DNA of 25,111 bases, taken from Coriobacteriaceae bacterium. GTDB lineage: Bacteria > Actinomycetota > Coriobacteriia > Coriobacteriales > UBA8131. Position 1 is the first letter of the stretch. The number at the start of each line of letters is the position of its first letter. Below, piece after piece: positions 15,547 through 22,557 of the stretch. The notes below the pieces were generated by a model. That model searched no databases. It was not told where the DNA came from and saw nothing but the letters and a program-made list of their open reading frames with translations. The position numbers and the translations under genes are program-made. The stretch covers positions 1 through 25,111 of the forward strand of contig JAAYYH010000144.1 of the NCBI GenBank assembly GCA_012515495.1, read 5' to 3'.

Positions 15547-16531
15547 CTATCTCCCAGCGGGTAATGTTATCGAGCAGCTGCTCGAAATCTGTGACAGAGC
15601 TGCAGCTATGGGCAGCTCTGCGTATGGCAGAAGCGTGAGTCATTCCCTTGAAGTACCAAGAGAGATGTTTCTTCATAGTTGGCAGACGGAGTGGGAAGCG
15701 CAGAGCCAGTTTGTGTAAGTGCTCACTGGCCACAGTGATCCTCTCCGCAAGTGTCACAGGTGTGTCTGCAAATGTGGTGTTGCCGTTAAGCAGTGCCAGC
15801 GCACGTGCGAAGATCCAGGGATTACCTTGCGCCCCGCGTGCCACCATCACTCCATTCGCCTTTTGCACCTGCAGGTAATCATGAACATCTGCAGGCGTCC
15901 ATACATCACCGCTGGCGATGACCGGAATCGACACAGCTTCCTTGACGCGGGCGATCACCGCCCTGTCGCTTTCGCCCTGATACAACTGGCGAGCGCTACG
16001 CCCGTGTACTGTGATCGCCGCCACACCACAACTCTCGGCCATCTTCGCGAACTCGACCGCAGTATCCTCGTGTCGCTCGAAACCCTTTCGGAACTTTACG
16101 GTGATTGGACAATCTGTGCTGCGCACGACTGTCTCCAATATACTCCGAGCGGCAGCGGGATCTTTGAGCAGGGCAGCTCCCTCTCCCTTTCCAGCAACTT
16201 TGCGCACTGGACAGCCCATGTTGATGTCGATCAACGCTAGTCTGTCACCATATTGATCAACAATCGCCTGTGCCTGTGCGGCCAAAACTGTCGGGTCTTT
16301 ACCAAATAACTGAACGGCGGCTGGCTTCTCGGCATCAGATATCGATAGCAACTCCTGTGTCCTCTGACTGGCGTGGGCCAGCCCTTGGGCAGAGACCATC
16401 TCACTGTAGGTCAATCCTGCTCCCATGCGTTTGCAGATCTCCCTGAATACGGGGTCATTCACTCCTGCCATGGGAGCGAGCAACACTGGATTCTTGGCCA
16501 GATGGCTTCTGATGTCGAACGATTTGGTCAT
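15536..16531 (-). CDS. dusB: tRNA-dihydrouridine synthase (DusB-like)
   Basis: An FMN enzyme that reduces uridines to dihydrouridine in tRNA with NADPH. The 331-residue TIM-barrel protein starts with VLLAPMAGVNDPVFR (16-30), has the active-site segment INMGCPVRKVAGKGEGAALL with catalytic Cys107, VKFRKGF, and the FMN phosphate-binding VHGRSARQLYQG, IASGDVWT and VMVARGAQGNPWIF. The DusB-type call is based on the KxxGxGEGAALL form and overall likeness; exact uridine specificity cannot be read. It lies 30 bases after lepA and overlaps hemW, so it belongs to the lepA operon. This position is less common, since dusB more often accompanies other genes. Confidence 0.92.
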   Translation of the reverse strand: MTKSFDIRSHLAKNPVLLAPMAGVNDPVFREICKRMGAGLTYSEMVSAQGLAHASQRTQELLSISDAEKPAAVQLFGKDPTVLAAQAQAIVDQYGDRLALIDINMGCPVRKVAGKGEGAALLKDPAAARSILETVVRSTDCPITVKFRKGFERHEDTAVEFAKMAESCGVAAITVHGRSARQLYQGESDRAVIARVKEAVSIPVIASGDVWTPADVHDYLQVQKANGVMVARGAQGNPWIFARALALLNGNTTFADTPVTLAERITVASEHLHKLALRFPLRLPTMKKHLSWYFKGMTHASAIRRAAHSCSSVTDFEQLLDNITRWEIDDL

Positions 16532-16561
16532 TCTCTGTCACCGCACGTCGTCATGAGCAGG

Positions 16562-18367
16562 TTATTCATCAACCTTGAGGATTGCCATGAACGCCTCTTG
16601 CGGAACTTCGACGTTGCCAATGTTCTTCATCCGTTTCTTTCCAGCCTTCTGTTTTTCCAGCAATTTGCGTTTGCGGGTGATATCGCCGCCATAACATTTA
16701 GCTAAGACATCCTTACGCAGTGCCTTGACATTGGTCCGACTGAGGATGCGTCCCCCGATGGCTGCTTGTATCGGCACTTCGAACATCTGTCGCGGTATGA
16801 TCTCCTTGAGTTTCTCAGTAAGGATCCGTCCGCGGTCGAATGCTTTATCCTTGTGTACTATGAAACTTAGGGCATCAACGGGTTTCCCGGACAGCAGGAT
16901 ATCGAGCTTGACCAGCTGCGAAGGCTGGTGACCGCAGAATTCGTAATCAAGCGAGGCGTAACCTTTGGTTCGACTCTTAAGTTGGTCGAAGTAATCCATG
17001 ATCAGTTCGGAGAGAGGTATCTGCCATTTCATCTCGACTGTTGTAGTCGAGAGATATTGCATCGTGACGAAAGTTCCTCGTCGTGAAACGCTCAAATCCA
17101 TGACCGCACCAACGTAATCCGGCGGAATGAGGATTGTAGCCGTAAGGAAAGGCTCTTCGATTTTCTCGATTGTTGAGGCATCAGGCATATCTTGTGGCGA
17201 GTGGATGGCAAGCATCTCGTTGTTGGTGAGATAGACATGGTATTCGACACTGGGTGCTGTAGCCAGCAAGTCGAGATCGAACTCGCGCTCCAGCCTCTCT
17301 TTGACAACCTCCATATGCAGTAAGCCGAGAAACCCGACCCTGAAGCCAAATCCCAGGGCATGGCTGGTCTCTGGTTCATAGATCAAGGCTGGGTCGTTGA
17401 GCCTCATCTTATCCAAGGCATCTCTCAGATCGGAATACTGGTCACCATCGAGTGGGAATAAGCCGGTGAAGACCATCGGTTTCACCTCGCGATAGCCTGG
17501 CAAAGGTTCGTGCACCCCGCCCTTTTCGAGGGTGATGGTATCGCCGACCTTGACATCCGCAGGATCCTTGAGACCGGTGATCAGGTAGCCGACCTCTCCG
17601 GTATTCAGGGAGTTAACGGGTAGGTTGGCAGGTCGTCGCACCCCTACCTCCTCGACCTCAATGTTGATACCTGTAGCCATCAATCTGACCTTCATATGCT
17701 TATCGATATGACCGTCTACCACCCGAACCAGGGCAACGACTCCGCGATAGGCATCGAAATAGGAATCGAAGATCAATGCTCGCAACGGTGCAGCCGTATC
17801 GCCTTTTGGAGCTGGTATCCTCTTGACGATCGCTTCCAACAGATCAACTATCCCCTCACCTGTCTTGCCGGAAGCAAGGATCGCGTCATCTGCAGGCAAT
17901 GCCAATCCCTCTTCGATCTCGTGGCGCACGCGGTCAACATCTGCTGCGGGAAGGTCTATCTTGTTGATCAGTGGGATTATCTCGAGGTTTGCGTTCATCG
18001 CCATCAGCGCGTTTGCCACCGTCTGGGCTTCGACACCCTGAGTGGAGTCGACAACCAATATCGCTCCTTCACAGGCAGCAAGTGAACGGGAGACCTCATA
18101 GGTGAAGTCGACATGTCCGGGTGTGTCGATAAGATTGAACTGATAGGTCTGGCCATCTGAGGCGTCATACATCACCCGTACTGCCTGTGATTTAATCGTG
18201 ATACCGCGTTCGCGCTCGATATCCATGGAATCCAGTACCTGTTCGACCATGTCTCGTTCGGCTACGGTATGTGTGAGCTCCAGTATCCTGTCGGCCAAGG
18301 TGGATTTACCGTGGTCGATATGAGCGATGATGGAGAAGTTTCGAATGTGTGTGGTTGTATTCATCAT
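16562..18367 (-). CDS. lepA: Elongation factor 4
   Basis: LepA/EF4 is a ribosome-associated GTPase implicated in 30S biogenesis and in back-translocation under stress. The 601-residue protein is full length: G1 AHIDHGKST (15-23), G2 RGIT, G3 DTPGHVDF, G4 NKIDLP, then the EF-G-like domains and the LepA-specific C-terminal segment GGDITRKRKLLEKQKAGKKRM. Two ATG codons stand in tandem at 18367 and 18364. No ribosome binding site precedes them; instead an extended -10 promoter ends six bases before the first ATG, so the transcript may be leaderless. It heads the lepA-dusB-hemW group and diverges from metH. Confidence 0.97.
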   Translation of the reverse strand: MMNTTTHIRNFSIIAHIDHGKSTLADRILELTHTVAERDMVEQVLDSMDIERERGITIKSQAVRVMYDASDGQTYQFNLIDTPGHVDFTYEVSRSLAACEGAILVVDSTQGVEAQTVANALMAMNANLEIIPLINKIDLPAADVDRVRHEIEEGLALPADDAILASGKTGEGIVDLLEAIVKRIPAPKGDTAAPLRALIFDSYFDAYRGVVALVRVVDGHIDKHMKVRLMATGINIEVEEVGVRRPANLPVNSLNTGEVGYLITGLKDPADVKVGDTITLEKGGVHEPLPGYREVKPMVFTGLFPLDGDQYSDLRDALDKMRLNDPALIYEPETSHALGFGFRVGFLGLLHMEVVKERLEREFDLDLLATAPSVEYHVYLTNNEMLAIHSPQDMPDASTIEKIEEPFLTATILIPPDYVGAVMDLSVSRRGTFVTMQYLSTTTVEMKWQIPLSELIMDYFDQLKSRTKGYASLDYEFCGHQPSQLVKLDILLSGKPVDALSFIVHKDKAFDRGRILTEKLKEIIPRQMFEVPIQAAIGGRILSRTNVKALRKDVLAKCYGGDITRKRKLLEKQKAGKKRMKNIGNVEVPQEAFMAILKVDE

Positions 18368-18373
18368 ATGCCA

Positions 18374-18382
18374 ATGATACCA
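18374..18382 (-). promoter_or_regulatory. Extended -10 promoter giving a possibly leaderless lepA mRNA
   Basis: On the minus strand TGGTATCAT is an extended -10 (TGn followed by TATCAT, five of six to TATAAT). Only TGGCAT separates it from the lepA ATG, so transcription should start at or next to the start codon. GTGACA lies 14 bases upstream, too close for a normal -35, but extended -10 promoters can do without one. Confidence 0.55.
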
Positions 18383-18461
18383 GAACCCAACCCTGTCACC
18401 GCTGCAGCCAAGATATCCGCTAGGCCTTTCAGCGTGCTATGCTACAGTATCATTGAGTGGC

Positions 18462-18475
18462 AGATGAATTCATCT
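18462..18475. promoter_or_regulatory. 14-base perfect palindrome before metH
   Basis: AGATGAATTCATCT is its own reverse complement over all 14 bases. It lies 77 bases before the metH start and 95 bases from lepA, just downstream of weak -10-like boxes (TATGCT, TATCAT at 18438-18453). It could be an operator for a dimeric repressor. It does not match the MetJ box; the TGAA...TTCA core recalls MetR sites, but the spacing differs. Confidence 0.4.
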
Positions 18476-18551
18476 AATCATGGCTTTGGCCTGTTGGTTG
18501 TGCATCTAAATGATGGCGGTTACCTGTTCCGCTGCAGAAAGGATAGCTCGG

Positions 18552-21110
18552 ATGGCAGATATAGAGTTGCGTTTTGGTAAAGATGTCTTGGTTATAGATG
18601 GTGCCATGGGAACCATGCTCCAGCAAATGGATATCAGCACAGATGAGTGTGTCTTGTTGCTTAATGTGCTCGATCCAGAGGTCATTATTGACATCCATAA
18701 GCGCTATATCGCCGCAGGAGCTTACTGTGTCACTTCGAACACCTTTGAGGGAACGCGTGCGAAACTTGCTCTTTATGGTCTTGAGGACCGCGCAGAGGAG
18801 CTGAACAGAGCGGGGGTACGCAATGCCAGACAGGCAGGTGCGCAACACGTACTTGCGGGAATGGGACCCTGTGGACTTTTAATGCAACCCTTTGGTGAAG
18901 CGAGTTTTGAAGATGTCTTCGAGCAATTCTTTGAGCAGGTCACTGCTTTAGCCAAAGAAGGTCCCGATGCGATTTTGATAGAGACCATGACCGAGATCTC
19001 AGAGGCGCGTTGTGCAGTGTTGGCGGCGAAAGCTGCCTGCGATCTGCCTGTCATGGTTAGCTGTACATTCGGCGCTAACGGCCGTATGGATCTGTCCGGT
19101 ACCGATCCTGCGACCGCGGCTTACATACTCGAAGGCGTGGGAGCCGATGTTATCGGCATGAACTGTGGTTTGGGTCCAAGGCAGCTTCTACCACTGTTCA
19201 AACAAATGGCAGAGGCTGCGTCAGTGCCATTGCTCGTACAGCCAAATGCTGGGATCCCGTATCTCGATCAGCACGGTAACACGATATTTCCCGGGACGGC
19301 AGAAGAGATGGCTGAAACAGCCGTATCGTTCAGATCGCTAGGCGCTCAACTCATCGGGTCATGCTGTGGTTCGAACCCTGTCTTCACTGCCGTGATTCAC
19401 GCTTTGGTCGGTGATACTGATGTCATCAGACGCCCAGGCAGTAAAGCAGAAAAGAGCATGGTCCTCACTTCACTGACGAAAAGCCTGAGAGTCGGTCCTG
19501 GATTTCCAGTCAGGGTCATCGGCGAGAGAATCAATCCTACAGGCAAACCGCATCTGACCGAAGAGCTTGAACGAGGCTCGATGTCGTTGGTCCGCCAGTT
19601 CGCTGAACAACAGGAACTGGCTGGAGCTGATCTGCTGGACATCAATGTCGGTGCTGCTCTTGTTGACGCAACAGTCGTCTTACCGGCTGCCATTCAGGCT
19701 CTGATCGGATTCACCTCCTGTCCTCTGGTGCTCGACACCACCGACTTTGATGCTTTGGAGGCTGCGTTACGGTTGTATCCGGGTAGAGCCTTGATAAACT
19801 CAGTGAATGGTGATCCGCAAAGCTATGGTTCCGTGTTCCCTCTTGCCAAGAAATACGGGGCGGGAGTCATCGTCTTGGCTTTGGATCGTGAAGGGGTTCC
19901 CAAGACACTGGATGCCAGAATGGCGATAGTCCAACGTGTTCGTGAAGCCGCTCATGCTAACGGTTTGAATGATTACGATCTGCTCATTGATATGTTGACG
20001 ATGACGGCTGCCACTGACCCACAAGCACCGTTGATAACCCTGCAGGCGGTATCCCGAGCTGAAGAACTGGGGTTTGCTACTGTTCTCGGCGTATCGAATG
20101 TCAGCCATGGTCTACCCTCACGATCAGAGCTGAATGCTGCTTTTGTTGCAGCCGCCATCACAGCCGGATTAAGCGCAGCTCTCGTCAACCCCAATGATGA
20201 GGCCATGATCCAGACTATCAAAAGCTGCGGATCGGTTGCAGCAATCACCAACCTTGAGCATTCGACCAAAGACGAGATCCGTCTAAAGCACGCTATCGCT
20301 GCATGGGATATCGCCTACCGGCAGGCGATGAGCAAAGCTGCTGAAGGCACAGACAGACTGATTGGCGAGGTTGTAAGGGCAGATAGTTCCAGTAGTACCC
20401 AATTACCTGGCGAAGCAGTTGAGGAAGATCCTCTTGGTAACTCTGAGGCACTGATGGCAGAAGCTGGATTACAGTTGAAGCGTGCGATTTTGCGTGGTGA
20501 TCATCAGGCAATGTCAGCATTGGTTGACGCAGCGATAGCTTCGGGGTTCGCAGCTGAATCACTGGTTGACACTTTGCTCGCCCCAACGCTTAACGACCTT
20601 GGAACAGCTTTTGAGCGCGGGGAGGCATTTCTTCCGCAGATGATGGTCGCTGCAGAAGCAATGAAAGCTGCTGTAACACGTATCAGGGATTATCTGCCCC
20701 AAAACGATGACAACAACCATAGCGGGAAAGTGCTTTTCTGCTCGGTTAAAGGTGACGTGCATTCCATAGGTAAGGATATCTGCATCGCATTGTTGGAAAG
20801 CCAGGGTTTCTTGGTCTACGATCTGGGTGTGGACGTTGAGCCTGAGATGGTGCTCGCTTCCATACGAGAACATGATGTCGATATAGTCTGTCTTTCTGCA
20901 TTGATGACTACAACCTTGACTGCCATGAAGCAGACTGTCGAGCTGATCTATCGCGAGGAGCCGCGCTTCAGGGAGGCATCGGATAAGGCGGTATTGGTTG
21001 GAGGCGCGGTGGTTACTCAGCGGTGGTCGGATGCGATGGGTGCGATCTATTCTGCCGATGCTCCCGGATGCGTGGAAAAAGTTCGGCAGATTTGCATGCA
21101 AAATGTCTGA
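18552..21110 (+). CDS. metH: Cobalamin-dependent methionine synthase without reactivation domain
   Basis: Transfers a methyl group from methyltetrahydrofolate to homocysteine through cob(I)alamin. The 852-residue product has, in order, a homocysteine S-methyltransferase domain (1 to ~300) with zinc ligands Cys205 (GMNCGLGP) and Cys271-272 (GSCCGSNP), a pterin-binding domain (~320-580; VIGERINPTGKP, GADLLDINVGA), a helical cobalamin cap (~630-715) and a B12-binding Rossmann domain with GDVHSIGKD, His737 being the lower axial ligand. It stops there: the ~330-residue AdoMet reactivation domain of E. coli MetH is absent, as in many anaerobes. The frame opens at 18510, but the ATG at 18552 has AAAGGA eight bases before it and starts at the domain boundary. 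No cobalamin or SAM riboswitch is evident in the 184-base upstream gap. It transcribes away from lepA and towards rpsT. Confidence 0.94.
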   Translation: MADIELRFGKDVLVIDGAMGTMLQQMDISTDECVLLLNVLDPEVIIDIHKRYIAAGAYCVTSNTFEGTRAKLALYGLEDRAEELNRAGVRNARQAGAQHVLAGMGPCGLLMQPFGEASFEDVFEQFFEQVTALAKEGPDAILIETMTEISEARCAVLAAKAACDLPVMVSCTFGANGRMDLSGTDPATAAYILEGVGADVIGMNCGLGPRQLLPLFKQMAEAASVPLLVQPNAGIPYLDQHGNTIFPGTAEEMAETAVSFRSLGAQLIGSCCGSNPVFTAVIHALVGDTDVIRRPGSKAEKSMVLTSLTKSLRVGPGFPVRVIGERINPTGKPHLTEELERGSMSLVRQFAEQQELAGADLLDINVGAALVDATVVLPAAIQALIGFTSCPLVLDTTDFDALEAALRLYPGRALINSVNGDPQSYGSVFPLAKKYGAGVIVLALDREGVPKTLDARMAIVQRVREAAHANGLNDYDLLIDMLTMTAATDPQAPLITLQAVSRAEELGFATVLGVSNVSHGLPSRSELNAAFVAAAITAGLSAALVNPNDEAMIQTIKSCGSVAAITNLEHSTKDEIRLKHAIAAWDIAYRQAMSKAAEGTDRLIGEVVRADSSSSTQLPGEAVEEDPLGNSEALMAEAGLQLKRAILRGDHQAMSALVDAAIASGFAAESLVDTLLAPTLNDLGTAFERGEAFLPQMMVAAEAMKAAVTRIRDYLPQNDDNNHSGKVLFCSVKGDVHSIGKDICIALLESQGFLVYDLGVDVEPEMVLASIREHDVDIVCLSALMTTTLTAMKQTVELIYREEPRFREASDKAVLVGGAVVTQRWSDAMGAIYSADAPGCVEKVRQICMQNV

Positions 21111-21121
21111 TGTGGTAACAT
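21092..21121 (+). promoter_or_regulatory. Promoter for rpsT
   Basis: TTGCAT (21092-21097) lies 18 bases before TAACAT (21116-21121), which is preceded by TGG as an extended -10. The element covers the last codons of metH, so rpsT would start near 21128 with a leader of about 55 bases. Confidence 0.5.
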
Positions 21122-21182
21122 TACACGGTTTCCGTCACGGCCCCACTGCGACGAAGAAACGATAACCTGAGAGGAATAAAGC

Positions 21183-21446
21183 GTGGCTAATATCAAGAGT
21201 CAGAAGAAACGTAATATCACAAACGAGAAGGCTCGCCTGAGGAATCGTGCCGTTCGCAGCGAATTGAAGACTGCGACACGTGCCGTACAGGAAGCAGTCA
21301 AGGTTAACGATGCTGAAACGGCAGAGCAAAAAGCTCTTTATGCCTGCAAGCTTCTCGACAAAGCGGCTTCCAAAGGCGTGATCCACAAGAACCAGGCGGC
21401 TAACAGGAAGTCAGGCATCACCAAGCTCGCCAACACAGTCAAGTAG
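21183..21446 (+). CDS. rpsT: 30S ribosomal protein S20
   Basis: S20 is a helical protein that binds 16S rRNA early in 30S assembly. The 87-residue, Lys/Arg-rich product begins MANIKSQKKRNITNEKARLRN and has the conserved GVIHKNQAANRKSGITKLAN end. Length is typical. The start is GTG, with AGAGGA seven bases upstream. It is separated from metH by 72 bases, has its own likely promoter and is followed by a strong intrinsic terminator, so it is probably a monocistronic unit, convergent with holA. rpsT next to holA is a conserved arrangement. Confidence 0.97.
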   Translation: MANIKSQKKRNITNEKARLRNRAVRSELKTATRAVQEAVKVNDAETAEQKALYACKLLDKAASKGVIHKNQAANRKSGITKLANTVK

Positions 21447-21481
21447 CTCGCAGTTTTACAATCACATTGAACGTCTCAAGG

Positions 21482-21520
21482 CCATGGACATCACTCTCAC
21501 GTGTCCATGGTTTTTTCTTT
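21482..21520 (+). terminator. Intrinsic terminator of rpsT
   Basis: CCATGGACA (21482-21490) pairs perfectly with TGTCCATGG (21502-21510) over nine bases, with a G-T pair extending it, followed directly by TTTTTTCTTT. On the minus strand the hairpin is not followed by a T run, so it acts mainly on plus-strand transcription. It lies 12 bases past the end of holA. Confidence 0.92.
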
Positions 21521-21531
21521 GCTGACTTTAA

Positions 21532-22506
21532 TTACTGGTTCTTGGTACAGAAGCCGATCAACCATTGCTCAAGAACGAGAGAGGCATCCCTACCCGATTT
21601 CATCTGTTTATCGGCATCAGCGGCTTGTACAAGACTGTCGATCAACATCTTCCTAGAGAAAGTGGACGCAGCCTTGATTTGAGTGCGAACTCGCCAGTCT
21701 GGTTGACCAAGCTCTGCAGCGATAGAATCAACCTCGCGCTTCTGTAATGCCTTAATACTCAATAGTTCACGTATCCGTGAGACACAGATGCTCAATAAGC
21801 TCGTTGCTGATTGCTCGGGCATCCGGGCGATCAGCTGCAATGAGCCAGCGAGATCACGTGTTGTCAAAGCATCAGCAAGGTCCCATGGCTTTACTTCTGC
21901 AACACGGGCGACTATTGAGACCACATCCTGTCGCGAGATGGTCTCACGTTTTGAAGCCTTGACATAAGAGGCCAGCTTCTGCAGTTCTGTATTGAGGGCA
22001 ATCGTTGATATTCCGGCCCTTTCGATTAGAAGAGCTGCTGCCTCAGTTGAGATCGTCACACCCTGAGCAACTGCCATGGAACGAACCAGGGCGGGAAGCT
22101 CGTTGCGCTTTTTCGGGCTACAGTCGACTATGGCTGTTGGATACTGTTTCTTCAGAGCCTTGAAGAAACGCGTGGTGGCTTTTAGCTTATCTGCAAGTAA
22201 AACCAAGACAGTGGTTTCGCAAGGTTTTACGACATAGTCAGCTAACGCATCCATTACCGATTGAGTGAGCTTATCGGCTTCCTTGACTGTCACCAATCGG
22301 ACTTCTGAACCAAAAGGTAAGGTATAGCAGGCATCGAACAAGAAGTCAGCGGTCTTAACATCAACAGCAGGGATGGTTATGGAGTTCATCTCGATGTCAG
22401 TGACACTGCCAATGCGGGAGATCAGGCGCTTAAGCAGGGTTTCACGCTTGAGCTGATCCTCGCCATTGAAAAGGTAGATTGGCAATAATGGTTTCTCGTT
22501 ACTCAT
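21532..22506 (-). CDS. holA: DNA polymerase III subunit delta
   Basis: Delta is the wrench of the clamp loader that opens the beta sliding clamp. The 324-residue product has the fold pattern of the family rather than sharp motifs: an N-terminal GEDQLKRETLLKRLIS (15-30), hydrophobic strands around VLVLLADKLKATTRFFKALKK (about 100-120), a second domain with LNTELQKLASYV, KPWDLADALTTRD, and a C-terminal helical collar with SICVSRIRELLSIKAL. As expected for delta, no Walker A is present. The ribosome binding site is weak. It follows comEC by 51 bases, the usual comEC-holA order, and is convergent with rpsT. Confidence 0.9.
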   Translation of the reverse strand: MSNEKPLLPIYLFNGEDQLKRETLLKRLISRIGSVTDIEMNSITIPAVDVKTADFLFDACYTLPFGSEVRLVTVKEADKLTQSVMDALADYVVKPCETTVLVLLADKLKATTRFFKALKKQYPTAIVDCSPKKRNELPALVRSMAVAQGVTISTEAAALLIERAGISTIALNTELQKLASYVKASKRETISRQDVVSIVARVAEVKPWDLADALTTRDLAGSLQLIARMPEQSATSLLSICVSRIRELLSIKALQKREVDSIAAELGQPDWRVRTQIKAASTFSRKMLIDSLVQAADADKQMKSGRDASLVLEQWLIGFCTKNQ

Positions 22507-22557
22507 GGCTTATTTTCTTTCAGCAATTCTCTCGCATACCAGTTGGCGTTCTAGTAG

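Noticed and set aside
15719..16240. Plus-strand open frame of 173 codons opposite dusB
   Set aside because: It lies wholly inside a clear dusB gene and shows no protein family features.
18368..18551. Cobalamin or SAM riboswitch before metH
   Set aside because: The 184-base gap shared with lepA lacks the conserved cobalamin-box or S-box motifs and has no terminator before the metH start.
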